Shown here: positions 24,561-36,419 of the stretch, one piece after another
How the letters are laid out: each line of letters starts with the position of its first letter
Position numbering within the stretch: position 1 is the stretch's first letter
Source: Acorus gramineus
Taxonomy: Eukaryota > Streptophyta > Magnoliopsida > Acorales > Acoraceae
Reading direction: 5' to 3'
Assembly: GCA_030737835.1 (NCBI GenBank)
Contig: CM060848.1
Span: forward strand, 17,136,804-17,200,803
DNA: 64,000 nucleotides
Notes under the pieces: model-generated
Database searches by the model: none
What the model was told of the DNA's origin: nothing
The model's input: the letters and a program-made list of their open reading frames with translations, nothing else
Made by a program: the position numbers and the translations under genes

Positions 24561-26306
24561 GTATGTATACCATTAAAAAATATATTATTTATTTTTATAT
24601 CATTACAAAAAATATATTTATTTTTATACCACTGTAATTTTTATCAATTAAAAATGTGTTGTCTTGTTACTTTTTATAACAAAAATCAAATTTAACTAGA
24701 GTTAACTTTTAACTAGACAAAAAAAGGGACCAAAATAACCTTATTATAATCTTTTTCATAATGTAAAGAATAACAAGTTTGTGCATATATACCATTCAAA
24801 AACTTGTTATTTATGGTTATACCATTAAAGATGTATTTTTCCCCTTCAATCAAAACAATTGGATAGAGCTTCCTTTTTTAATCCAGACCTGGTTGAACAT
24901 GGATCCTGCACTCAAAAAATAATCAGGAGCACACCGGTGTGGTGCCAGCCAAATGGACTCTGAAGAGATGTATCAGTAAGGGAATTCAAAGGATAATTTC
25001 ACTCTAAAGATGGCTTGTAGACCAAATGAAAATTAGATACCCTAATTCGTTCATCACCTCTCTTTTTATAGGGTTCATGAACTTAGATAGCCGTTATTAG
25101 TGGCCTTGTAGTCATTGTAACAGCTCTCCCTTAATGACTGCTTAGTGGGTGAGTTTTGTGGTAAATGCCCTGCCTTATTGTAGTTGAATGTGTCCTTAAT
25201 TACCCACATTTTGCGAGTAACAGACCTTAACCACTCACCTGACAGTTACAAAGCATTTTGGGTGTTTGACCGTTTCTCAGGTCTTCCTCACGGTCTTGGC
25301 GTGTACCTGGTTATTTATATGTGAGGAATAAGACTGGCGACCAGATCTTCAATCTGGTAATGCTTCACCTGTTCAGGATGACATTTGCCCGCGAGGTGTA
25401 AGATTACATGACCAACCCTTCAATCTGGTCATGTCTCACTTATTCGGAAGTGCCTGTTCGGTATTCTAAATTTAGGTTCAGATTCTTAGATGTTAGATAT
25501 AGTGGCACATATCCATCTAAGTTTTGACACGTGTTTTTTTACAGATTTTTTACTCCACGACCATTAAAAATAATCTAGTTATTTTTATACTATTAAATTA
25601 TTTTGTAAATTTTCATATTTATAAATTTAATTAAATTTTGTCTTATTTTTAAATATATATATTAATATCATTAAGGCAAACAAAATATCACAATAGTCTT
25701 ACTTTTTACATACATACATACATACATACATAGACAATATTCACACACACATGCATACACAAACTCTCCCACAATATTTATAAATGAAAAATCTATATTT
25801 TTTTATATCATAAAACATAGGATTTTAATATTTAAATAAAAATGATAATCGAAGAAACATATTTTAAAAATACATTTTAAATATCAAAGATTTATTCATT
25901 ATTAAAAGAATCATAGTCTTTAATATTCAAAAGATGCTATTTGATAATCACAAAAAATAATAGATTTTTCGCATATATAACATTAAAATCAGGTTATTTT
26001 TTGTATACATCAAATCATTCTCATGGTAAAATTTAATATTATTTATTTTTTCTATGATATAAAAATAAATATAAATTTTTGATAGTATAAAAATAAATAT
26101 TGTGTTCTTTAATGGAAAATATAAACATAAAAAACATGGATATTTTAATCATTTCTCCATGATTTTAACGGGGTTTGTAAAAAATTTGACAACATTTGAT
26201 GATAAAAATGCATAATTTTTAAATATTTAATGATATAAAGAAAATAGACTATTTGTGATGGTATAAAAATAAATAATACATTTTTCAATGGTATATATGT
26301 AAAAAA
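24561..26306. mobile_element. Family A element, copy 2, inverted relative to copy 1 and split by an insertion
   Basis: The two ends carry the ATACCATTAAAAAA/TTATTTATTTTTATA inverted repeat of family A, and the body is the reverse complement of 3806-4725. Without the 730-bp insertion (24830-25559) the element would be about 1.0 kb, close to copy 1. Non-coding. Confidence 0.6.
24830..25559. mobile_element. 730-bp insertion nested in the family A element, with an apparent 9-bp duplication
   Basis: Alignment with copy 1 breaks exactly here. ACCATTAAA is present on both sides (24821-24829 and 25560-25568), as expected of a 9-bp target-site duplication. The insert has a more even base composition than its host and a diverged internal direct repeat (TTCAATCTGGTAATG and TTCAATCTGGTCATG, about 70 bp apart). 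Its ends are not a clear inverted repeat. A 9-bp duplication suggests a Mutator-like element, but this rests on one pair of flanks. Confidence 0.5.
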
Positions 26307-26309
26307 TAT

Positions 26310-27556
26310 TTTTCTTTTTTAAAAAAAATAAATAGTAAACATCGTCTATCTAAAATGATATACGTTTTGATAAAAAATTAAATGAATTTAATAATTATAT
26401 AATTTAACAAGTTAAATATTTCACTTCAAAGTTAGAGAAGTACATGAAACTATAAACTATATATAAAAAAAAAAATTGTATAAGAGCGCACTAAAATTTT
26501 TTCAATTACCAGCGATTGACGGCCAAAAAAGAAAGTGCAGTCGCTGCTGATGACAGACTCGTCAAAGAAAAAATCCCCGTGTTTTCCGGGGGTGCCACGT
26601 AAACCACCTCCCCTTCCATGGACTTTTTTGTTATTATTCCAAACTCCAAATAATTAAAGTCTCCTTAAATTAATCTAATCTAAGCCTGAAGCGTCTTTGA
26701 CTCAAACTTCACTAATAATAATGTTATTACAATAGCCACCTCTGCCTGTGTCTTTTCATTTCATCCAAAACCGCGTACAATGTATCTCTCTCTCTCTCTC
26801 TAAATACTGCTTCGAAAAGTCGTGCTAGATACGGTAGGCGCCGAAGTATACATGTACAGATATACGACAACGACGACCACTACCATCTCTTCAACTTTGA
26901 AAAAAAAATCTACTTAGGTGTTTGTTGTTGAATGATGTTCATTCTTTGGATAACATTGATTACTACTACTAATAATATTATATAATATGGTTTTTATGTG
27001 TGTTGTTTATGCTTGAAGCGTGGAAATGCGTAGTAAGGTCAGTTTTTCTTAGGGGGGGAATGTTTTGTGATTAATATAATTGGTGTGTTGGGGTACCACT
27101 AGGCAGGGGTCATGATAAGCTTGTTTGTTTAATGATTTGATTGTTCCTTGAAATGGTGTTGCTGTGGTCCCCCTAAAATGGCAAAACTAAACTGTGCACC
27201 TCTTTCTTATCATCTTTTTTTTTTCTTTCTAATATTACTTTTCCTAAAAAGCAAAGGACTCCACAATTAATCTCCTGGGTCAGAGTTTCTACATATAATT
27301 CAATGTCAGACATGTAAATGATACAAAATTATATAAAATGAACCTATATAATTAAATAAAATAAGGATAATGTTAGATACAACCAGGAAGCAGTTCTATG
27401 AACAGTTTTGATGAGAAATATAAATTATATTCAATTTCAAATTGAATGAACCCATTTTTAACAAATATATTTGTTGAATGACTAACAAGATATATGAGAC
27501 TGCAATTGAGATAAGGATTGTGTGTAATAATGCGCATAAAATAATATTTGTCTATA
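26310..27556. other. Spacer; promoter-like patch at about 26510-26880
   Basis: The patch holds GCCACGT, TTGACTC and a (CT)n tract (26786-26801) but leads to no recognisable coding exon. The remainder is AT-rich. Confidence 0.4.
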
Positions 27557-27571
27557 ACATTGTGTAATCGT

Positions 27572-28057
27572 CTCCACTATGGCGGGAGCTTTGGGAGGCT
27601 GACAGGTTATTGAAATGCACGGGTTCCGCCAAGGTCGAGAGACAGGTCCTCCGTTCGATGGTGGTTGCGGGAGCATGGTCGATCTGGCGCGCTCGCAACG
27701 ACACGGTTTTTAACGCGTCTCAAGTTTATGTGGAAAACATTTGGGAGACGACGACGGCTTTTATTGTACAATAGGGCCAGGGTATCGTGGGGGCCTGAAG
27801 TGTGGCCTTCAACGGGGGAAGAATTATTGTTGTTACATAGTTTCAGGGGATTTTCATCGGTGGTGATAGCGGTCCGGTAGACACCTCGTTTACTTTGGAT
27901 CACATTCACTAAATTTTTTACTTTGCATTGGTTTTATGTTGTTTTTTCATGTCTTTCTTTACCCTCTCACCTCTAATTCAGAGTTGTACCCATTCTTCTA
28001 AGAATACAAATTTGATAGCAATATCAACCTTATTTCAAAAAAAAAAAAAAAAAAAAA
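27572..28057 (+). mobile_element. 5'-truncated L1-like LINE, ORF2 C-terminus and poly(A) tail
   Basis: The plus strand encodes AWSIWRARNDTVFN (about 27671-27712), a typical zinc-finger/reverse-transcriptase tail motif of plant L1 ORF2, followed soon by a stop and a 3' untranslated region ending in about 20 A. Near-identical 15-bp flanks (ACATTGTG.A.TCGT at 27557-27571 and from 28057) are the target-site duplication. Only the last 0.5 kb of the element was copied, so it cannot move on its own. Confidence 0.88.
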
Positions 28058-28139
28058 CATTGTGCAGTCGTGTTATGCAAGTATTATGTGTGTTTGTTAC
28101 ACTGATACTATGGGGACCTCCATGTGAACAAGGCGGGCA

Positions 28140-28156
28140 TGTATAAATAGGACACG
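28140..28156 (+). promoter_or_regulatory. Promoter-like TATA box plus G-box without an assigned gene
   Basis: GTATAAATAGGACACGTG places a strong TATA box beside a CACGTG. The following 280 bp hold no coding exon I can support. It could start a non-coding transcript or be a chance pairing. Confidence 0.3.
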
Positions 28157-28781
28157 TGTTGATTGATGGGTGAGACAAAGACATCCAATAGAGACTCCTG
28201 GGGGAGGAGACCTAGTATTTCCACATTCAAAATCAAATCATAGGGTTTCTCTTTCTCGTTAGTTAGGTTAGGTTAACTCTCTCCTCACAAAGTCTGTATG
28301 AGAAGAGAATAAGATCTCAACAGTGTTTATGTGGAGATACTGTATGGCTTTAATTTCAACTGTTGTGTTTTTGAGTTTCCAAAGTTTGAAATGTCCCAGG
28401 TAGGTGTATGTCAAAGCCAGGGCGGATCCAGGATAATATTTTAGGGTGGGCTATATAGCCTATATTAAATATTTATATAGAAATTTTTTTATTCTTATAT
28501 TTGATAGTCTATATTAAATATTTATATAGAAGTTTCGTTTTCTTATATTTGATGTAATTATTTATATACTAAATAATGTGATATTCAAAAGACATGCACG
28601 TGAAGAAAAGAAAAAAAAATGTAATTAAAGTTGAATACTTTGATTTTGTAAGAATTGCTAGAAAAATAAGAAGAGTTGTTTTATGGATATAAATTTTCTT
28701 TATTGTTCAATTGACATTAATTCTTAAGATAATATTTGAATTTTAAAATTTAGAATGGTTAAAATTTATAATAAGATTGAA

Positions 28782-28870
28782 GGCTGCGTTTGGTTGCACG
28801 ATTGCAAAACTGATTTTAGACAAAAGATGGGTTTAAATTTGATTTTGCAAGAAGCTGTCTATTAACAATT
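28782..28870. mobile_element. Family C (Tourist-like) MITE fragment
   Basis: GGCTGCGTTTGGTTGCACGA and then GCAAAACTGATTTT match the left end of the unit at 18622. The right end is missing or overwritten by other repeats. Confidence 0.5.
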
Positions 28871-28925
28871 TCTAAAAAACTCAAAGTTTTGGGCATTTTT
28901 TCACAAAAATATGTATATAGCTTTT

Positions 28926-29024
28926 GGCTCCATTTTTTTTTTTTTGTGGAACGGGTTTGGAAAAAGCAGATTTTCTGCAAACTCAAAAGCTGCCTAAACC
29001 CGTTTCCAAATGGGTCGGAGTTCG
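28926..29024. mobile_element. Family D hairpin element, copy 2
   Basis: GGAACGGGTTTGGAAAAAGC pairs with the later CTAAACCCGTTTCCAAAT, matching the unit at 7454-7566. Confidence 0.45.
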
Positions 29025-29249
29025 ATTTGGTTTGTTAGGATGAGATCCAATTTGTTAGGATACTATTTGATTTGTTATTAATTTGGTAGGTTGATATCTA
29101 GTTTGTTAAAAATATATTTTATGTATAAAATGCAATTTATATAATATAAAATATAAATATTATAACATGTATCATCAATTATAAAAAAAAATGCAACTCT
29201 GGGCCGAGCTGTAGCCCGGCCCAGCCAACTCGTACGTCCGCCCCTGTGT

Positions 29250-30590
29250 ATAAGTGTTAGGCAGCATGCACTTTTTCTTTTTTTAGGGTTAACATAACAG
29301 TATAGAAGAATAGCTCCAAATAATGGGATATATGGAATCAATTCAAATGACGACGATGATGATGATGGCAATGACGATGACGATTGCGGAATGATCCAAG
29401 TTGGCATCTGTGGCAATAGTGGAGACGAAAAGCAGTAGATGTGGATGTGATTTTTTTTTTTCCTTTGAAAAGATGCTCAGGGAGGAAGAAAAACTTTGTG
29501 ACTACTGAATACATGGAGAAAGAAAAATGAAAAGTTGATTATAGTAGAAAATTGGTTCATCATCTAGATGCAGATGTTGGAATCTATGTACATTAAGGCT
29601 GGCCTCCTCCAGTTATGGAGGAATTTTAATTCCAAAAGGACAAAAAGAAGAAAGCATTGAATCATCTAGTCAATGGTCATAGTAATGCTGCTTGTGTACA
29701 TGTCAACATATCCATGGAACTAATATTATTATTCTCTGAAGAGGAAGGAAATTAAGGAAAACTTGGTAAATAGGATTTGAACTTCAATTCCATTATATTA
29801 GAAACAAGGATGATGTATCATTGTATCATTGCGAGGGAATTGGAATTTTCGTTGGATCGGGAACTGAATTGAATCTAGGTACTCCTTCATAGAACATCAG
29901 AATAGTCTATTCTGATTAGTCAGAGAAAAAATAAACAAAGAGTGAGTCTCGCCTTATTTTATCATTATCGAAATTAGTCATTGAGATCTCATTTGGAAGT
30001 CCTCTAATGTGTCGATCAACATGATTTGTTAATGGAATGGGTTTTTCGAGGAGTGCACTTTCTTTGAATGTTACACTAGACATTAACTTGGATTGCTTAT
30101 TAGTGCTTAATTAATGAAAACTGTCTTAGAGTCCACCAACTCTCTCTTACGTAATGTGATTTATGTGTAAAGTCCTTGGATTAATGGAGTTCTCGGGAGG
30201 TCAAGACGACGTACGTGGATCTTCTTAAATAGTACATATTTTTTCCATTCAAAGAATTTCACAGATGGTGGTACATTATTGTCGTAATTGGTTCCTCATC
30301 AAAGAAGTTGAATTGATAAATCTACTCTTGAATTGAAGTTGTTAGTGTGTGTTAGTGTGTCAAGGAGTTTGATGGGTTATGTGGAATTCTTTTAATTTCT
30401 TTCTAATTTATAATGACCCAAATCTTTTTTTTAGATATTCATGAAGAAAGTTGTGTTACTTCATTAAGAAATTTTCTTTCTATGAGAATATATACAGGGG
30501 TCAATATTAATAGGTCACATAGGATTTAGTCTACATACTAATAAGCAACTAATGAGCAAGTGTATTGTAACTCCCAAGCATTTTTTTTTA
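29250..30590. other. Spacer without a gene
   Basis: Contains a short (GAT/GAC)n-like run at 29345-29385. The frame across it is low-complexity. Nothing else recognised. Confidence 0.55.
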
Positions 30591-30592
30591 TT

Positions 30593-31091
30593 GGAAAAAA
30601 ATCCAAATAACCCGAATAAACTACCCTCTAATTTTTCATAAAGTTCATATAACCACCTGAAAACACCTATGTAAATCCAAATAGTCTCCCTAAGTTAAAT
30701 TTTCGTTGACAGATGATGAATATTATGTGAATATCTCGTTTGTTTAACTTTAGCTCAAAACACAGTATGCAAAAAAATTTCCTACACTGTGTTAAAAATG
30801 CAGGAAATCCCTTGTAAATGATGATTTTACCATTCCAAATAGGGTTTTACAAGAGGTAAAATAGTCATGTATAAAGGGGTTTTCTACATTTTTAACACAC
30901 TGCAGATTTTTTTTATATAACGTGTTTTTAGTCAGGGTTAACCAAATAAAATATTTACATAATATTTTTTATATGTTAATAAAAATTTAACTTAAAAAAT
31001 TATTTAAATTTACATATATATAGATTTTAAAAAAAGCATAAGGGATTATATAGATTTGGACAGGTCACGCAGTGTTATGTGGATTTTTCCC
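30593..31091. mobile_element. Inverted-repeat MITE, family B copy 2 (Mutator-like?)
   Basis: The left end GGAAAAAAATCCAAATAAC and the right end GTTATGTGGATTTTTCC are inverted copies. The AGTTAAATTTTCGTTGACAG core matches 8599-9134. Flanks TTTTTTATT and TTTTATGTT could be a worn 9-bp duplication. Non-coding, about 500 bp. Confidence 0.6.
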
Positions 31092-31703
31092 TTTTATGTT
31101 TGAATTTACTGGCTCTTTGAGGGCCCACCGGCCCAGTTCAAATTAATGGTCATCCCCATTTGATAATAGAATATTGCACAAGGACACTGGTACATAGAGT
31201 CAGGTCGTACATTCTTTCTTATAATCGAGTACATAATATAATTTTATCTTTTTTTTTAAAAAAAAAACATACAATTAATTTATTTCAACCAAATATAAAC
31301 TTCACATTCTTTTTCATGAAATTGGGTATTTTAAATAAATGAAAATACACATGTTCTGTGCTTTGTATTATAAAATAGATAGAGATAACATATTTCATTT
31401 AAAAGAGATTTATTACACTCAGTTTCTTTTACAATCTTAAATACAGTCTTATATTAGCCCTCTTTGTTCACTGTATCGAGGTATGTCACCCGTTAAAATT
31501 TTTTACATTTTTTATTAATGATATTATTTAATTCATTAGAATATATATTTAGTATTTTATAAAAATACATATTTCATTAAATAAGACATATATGATTTTA
31601 AAAAATAAAAATAGATGTTGTATGTGTTTTGGCATGTAAAAATGGACTCTGTATACCATTTTCCATTACAAATGGATCCGTTCGACAACTTGATCGTGCA
31701 TAA

Positions 31704-31733
31704 TGGGCTTGAAAGCCCATTATAGCCCAACAG
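31704..31733 (+). promoter_or_regulatory. Paired GCCCA (site II-like) motifs upstream of GET2
   Basis: AAGCCCATTATAGCCCA lies about 120 bp before the GET2 start codon. TGGGCT/AGCCCA pairs are common in promoters of plant housekeeping genes. A (GATC)n run follows at 31814-31836 in the leader. Confidence 0.4.
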
Positions 31734-31846
31734 TGGGGACTTTTCAGTCTTTTACAGCCCAGGACGAATTCGGGCCGGACCCACGCCTGATCTATTCATC
31801 GATCCGAGGAGAAGAGATCGATCGATCGATCGATCGAGAGGCAAAG

Positions 31847-34800
31847 ATGGAGAGCGCGAGAGAGGCTCGTCGTCGGAGGATCGTCGAGAGGGGATCCGAC
31901 CGCCTCGCTCTCATCACCGGTCAGATCCGGTCTCTCCCTCCGCCGTCTTCATCGCAGCCGCCGATTCCCCCTCTCTCAAACGACCTTCGGACCACCGGTT
32001 GTCTCTTCATATGATCTCTTCTTTCATTTTCATCACCAACATCTTTAAATGCTCGAACGAGGACTTCTAGGGTTTTGATTTCGCACATGGAATTGAATGC
32101 CTTTGTGAATCTGTGAAATCTTATTCGTGCTTTTAGGTCTATATTAGATGAATTTTGTTATCATTGTTGTGAAGATTAGAATTTAAAGCATAACATTATG
32201 TGGGAATTACTTTATAAGTTACTTGGATTACTAAATTCTGGAACTTTTGAATAGTTTCACTTGCTGGCCTTGTTTGTTCCTTTCAATTGCTATGAAAGAC
32301 CGAAATTATGACCTGAAAATGAAAAAAAAAAAAAATGTTGGGGGTTGTGGTTTGATGTTTTGAGTATGGAGGATTTGACATTGGAGAAGATTATTTGTTG
32401 GAGGGGGTGACAGAGAGGGAGATGGTACTACTTTGTGTTTGGTTATTTAACTCTTTAGAAGAACTTTAAACTTTAGGAAGAATGGGAGATTGGGCCTTGA
32501 AAAGAAAAGGTGATCCAAGTAAGACAAGATACTACTACATCTTGTTACAGTTGTTTGGTTTGCCGTTGAGTTGAAGTTGGTAGAAGCGATGTAAATTTGT
32601 ATCAAAGATGATCCACCTGTGTAAACTTTTTGACATTTAGTGATGAATTCCTTGATCAGTTATTAAATTTGCAGCTATTGATTATTTGATTCCTGGTCAA
32701 GTGTCAAGTGGCTGATTGATATAAATTTGCATGGACACTCTCAAGTATTATTTTTAATTTTATTTTTATGACCTATTGTTACACCATAAAAGGAAATTGT
32801 TAGAATCAAATAATGAAATAATGGGAATCCTTGTATTTCACTTAGGGTTTAATTCCTTTATATACAAGTACACAGGAGTTACACGTGTAATACACTACAC
32901 ATATATTGACATAACACATATAATCTAACATAAATAAAACCCTTTATAATAAACATTTAATTTCTGGGCTGTGTAATCACTTAGGTAGATTTTAAAAAAA
33001 GAGATGATAAGCAGAATCTAAAGAGATGGGCCTCGACTTTGGCATGTGCTTCTTTTTTTGTTCCATTGGGATTCATTTTTTGATTGATATTGTTCTCAGA
33101 AAAAGTAAGTTATCTCACTTGTTCTATGCTAATGATTCAACTTCTAGGCTATAGTTATAACTCTATGATGCTTTGTCTATAAGCCATCTAGAGTCAAGGA
33201 TGTTGTAAGCTTAAATCAGGTGACATTGAGGAAGATGAAGGGTTCATTCACAGCCACCCGGTGGTAAATACAATAGGCATTCTTCTTTTCAACCAAACAA
33301 CAATCAGAAAAATGTTAATTTGCTATATCTTAATAAAATACTTGGACTCACATATGGGCCACGATGATTCATTTAATAATAAATCTTGCCTTATAGTAAG
33401 CTTGAAATATTGTTTGGAGGAAGTAGAAATTCTTCCTTCCTTTTTAGAAAGTATTTGTCCGAAGGTCATCTTTAATATGCACCAAAGTCTAGTTGGCAGG
33501 CGCTGCTCTGTGTATTGTCAAAAGACTCAAAACTGATTGTCTGTGTGCTGAAACTGAACAGAAAAAGCAATCAGAAGAAGCAAAATAGGGGTATTTTGCA
33601 GTATGTTGTTAACTTTCTCTGATGGAAATTGATTTATGAAGCAGTGATTTTTTTTTATCCAGATGATTTCACTCTCCAAACTTATGCTTCATTTTTATGT
33701 GTTGCTAATGTTTGTTATCTGTCACTCATCCTGTCATCGCTATTGTCTTTGCGCATTCAACAGCTGCTTCCCTCAGTGAGGATAATGCCATGAGCCATGA
33801 TTTATCAAAAAATGAACCCAGCGATGAAGTCATGAGGACCATGGGAGAAAGTGGTAGTAGTGTTCCAGGATCATCGCAGGTGTCCAAGATCAGCAATGAA
33901 ACAGAGACTGGTGAAGTCCAGGACACGAGTATTGTTGCAGAATTGCCTGTCACTTCTCAGATTCAAAATCCACCCAATCATGAATCAATCAACTGTCCCC
34001 AGGTCATCACTGCTGAAATGAATGCAGAGCCATCCATCTCTTTTTCATCACTGCAGAGTCCGCCAAGACATGATAACAGTGAAGAGATAAATCTACAACC
34101 ATGGTTTATGAACCATCAACTCTTCAATAGCAAACAAATAGAGTCGGCCATATCAGCTTCCGAGAATATCCGGCTGCTTTCTTCTGCCATTATAGCCCTG
34201 TTTGTTGTTCTATTATACCACAGATGTCTGTTGGGCGGCACAGGTGTAAGAAGCATCCTAGCATTCAGGCCCCTTTGGCTCGTCTTACTGACAGACATCA
34301 CCATTGTGTTTGGGTTCCTATTTGCAAGCAAAGATGATTATCAGGAAAAAATGGATGAATCAAAGAGGGCAAAACCAGCACAAGTGCAAGATTGGCCAGA
34401 CGTGGTTGCAAAAGCTTTGGAGATGTTTTTTCTGTTGAGGAAGGCTCTAAGTGCTGTTTTCATGGATTGGAGTGTCTATGTCATTGTCCTCGTCTCTGCT
34501 GGTTTTTTCTCTGCAGGTATCGCGACTGAGACACTCTAACTTTAGTGGGATATGTTTATCAGGGTGAGTTAATCCCATAGTGTCAAGCTGCTACTTTTGA
34601 ATGTGAATGATAAGAGTGATTGCATACTTTTGAAGGCTAGTGGCATTTTCTTTGCCTTTCAACAAACATCACAGTGATCTATCCAAGAAATTTTACCTCC
34701 TCCTTTTTGTTCTTTGTGAATGAGATTGTAATTGACATTCTAAACATGCTACTGTACTGCATGAATCTTTTCTGGTTGATGCTGTGTGGGATGTGCAATG

Positions 34801-35003
34801 TCACAGTTTTTTTATTTTTTATTTTTTGGTAAAAAAGACATCAATTATAGATTTTGGAGTTTCAGTGGTGACAGGCACACATCTGGAGATGGAGGTGGGT
34901 CAATTGTGTCACTACATTTCCTCCCTCTTATAAGGTGCCTTTGACAGCTTGCTTTCCTCCTTTTCCAGGGATTGCATGTGCAAGTGAGACTGTGAACGAG
35001 TGA
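31847..35003 (+). CDS. GET2: GET2/CAML-like receptor subunit for tail-anchored membrane proteins
   Basis: Preferred model: exons 31847-31997, 33764-34516 and 34969-35003, all in phase, 312 residues. The N-terminus MESAREARRRRIVERGSDRL carries the basic cluster that in Get2/CAML proteins docks the GET3 ATPase, and it matches my recollection of Arabidopsis GET2 (At4g32680). A long Ser/Glu/Asn-rich, presumably disordered cytosolic linker follows, then three hydrophobic segments near residues 188-205, 219-238 and 287-303. With GET1 it would form the ER receptor that inserts tail-anchored proteins. The 1.77-kb first intron holds a short solo LTR. The last junction is uncertain: if exon 2 reads through, the protein ends ATETL at 34539; if spliced, it ends ACASETVNE. 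Family assignment rests on the N-terminal motif plus the three-helix C-terminus. Confidence 0.72.
32798..32930 (+). mobile_element. Short solo LTR (TRIM-like) in GET2 intron 1 (fossil)
   Basis: A 133-bp unit begins TGTTAGA and ends TCTAACA, a perfect 7-bp inverted repeat, with a TATA-like TTTATATACA inside. Flanks are GAAAT and TAAAT, a 4-of-5 match to a target-site duplication. Length fits terminal-repeat-in-miniature elements. No internal retroelement sequence. Confidence 0.6.
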
Positions 35004-35009
35004 ATCCAC

Positions 35010-35948
35010 TAGGATTGGCTGTTGCCAATCTCTCCTACAATCTCACATTTCCACTTCTACCACCAACCACTACCAAATCACATATTGCATCATGTGAGAG
35101 AGAGGTCCCATCACTTCTTGGTTTTCAAAATACTCCATTGCCATGTATGATATAAGCAAATGTAAAATAATCAAGATTTGGATGGAGAAAGGTAGCGGTG
35201 AGCTCTGATATAGGAATTGGATGTGTGTGGTCCCTTTGTGGGATCATTTGTTTTTTTTTCTTTAAATGAATAATAGCTGAGTCACTTCTTTCTATTAAGA
35301 TAAAAGATAAAAGGAGTACAGTTGAAAAAGAAAACCAACCAACCAGTCTTTCGTGGGACCATTTGTTCATTGCAAATATGGTATGAAAAGATAGACGATT
35401 TACCACCGTTTCTATAAGGATCTAGGCTGAGGGGATATATAGACCCTTAATCATATTGGAAAACAAAGATGGTGTCTCATATTGGAAAAGAAAGTAAAAA
35501 AAAAGCATTGATGTGTTGCTTCAATTTAAAAGGACAAGTCTTTGCTGGTGAAGATTGGGATCTTGCGGATTTGGACAAAGTTGTAATTCAAATTCTTCTA
35601 GAAAATCATATGCGAAAAAATAATACTAATTGAGTTGAATTTTTATATAAATTCCTCCTGAAAAATTTACATATTCCAATAATATAATGAACAGTTTAAC
35701 TGGACATAAGGGTAGTTATGCAGGGATGGAAAAAAATTAGATGATATTTTTTTTGGATTGCTATCATTTTCTCTTTCCATTTGAACCATTTATCTTTGGT
35801 GTTTATTTTATTATAAAAATATATAGTTAAATTATATGTAAGAAAAAATTATGGGGAAATTAGTTAGGTTCTTGTGGGCTGTGGTCACCTGTGAATCATT
35901 TGTAAGTCCCCCTAATTTTTAAGTGTTTTTTAGCCAATAAGTAAGCTT
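35010..35948. other. Spacer between GET2 and the PPR gene
   Basis: AT-rich and without recognised features until the family E element. Confidence 0.5.
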
Positions 35949-36419
35949 ATCAATTATTTAAAAAAATTCAAATTCAGTCCGAATCTGTATCCGAAAAATG
36001 AAAAATATCTGATATTCGAAGATCCGGAGTGAGAATATGGATATCAGTCTATCCGATCTGAAAAATATCTGTATCCGACATATATTATAAAAATATATAT
36101 TTGCATTATATATTGTCTATATTGTTATCTTGTATGACTAATCATACTAAGATAATATATTATAATACTATTAAATTTTTAATGAATGATATCTAAAATA
36201 GAGAATAAACTTAAATCTCAATTTTAATTTTGATCTCTCTAAATATTACTTGATTATCAAATTAATGTTAATATTCAAACATATCAATTATCCGAAAAAT
36301 ATCCGTATTCGATCCGTGTCGAAGGGATCTGAATCGAAAATTAATACCCGTATCCGAATCCGAAAGTTAGAATATGAATATTAACATATCTGATCTGTAT
36401 CCGTCTGATTGACAGGCGT
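35949..36419 (+). mobile_element. Dispersed element, family E copy 2
   Basis: Ends are dense in TATCCGAAT/ATTCGGATA words (GAATCTGTATCCGAAAAAT at the left; ACCCGTATCCGAATCCGAAA and ATCTGTATCCGTCTGATTG at the right), arranged as an imperfect terminal inverted repeat. It is the reverse complement of 12575-13047. Non-coding. Confidence 0.5.

Larger units (their letters stand above)
28418..29246. mobile_element. hAT-like non-autonomous element with nested smaller repeats
   Basis: The left end CAGGGCGGATCC and the right end CGTCCGCCCCTG form a short inverted repeat of the CAGGGGCGGA type seen in hAT-like elements. A family C fragment (from 28782) and a family D hairpin (about 28926-29024) lie within it. 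The expected 8-bp duplication is not evident (GTCAAAGC against TGTATAAG), so the call is moderate. No transposase is seen. Confidence 0.45.

Noticed and set aside
24832-25557. The nested insert as a solo LTR bounded by TG and CA.
   Set aside because: The 5-bp flanks for those borders (AAAGA and CGACC) do not match, while borders two bases further out give a matching 9-bp duplication.
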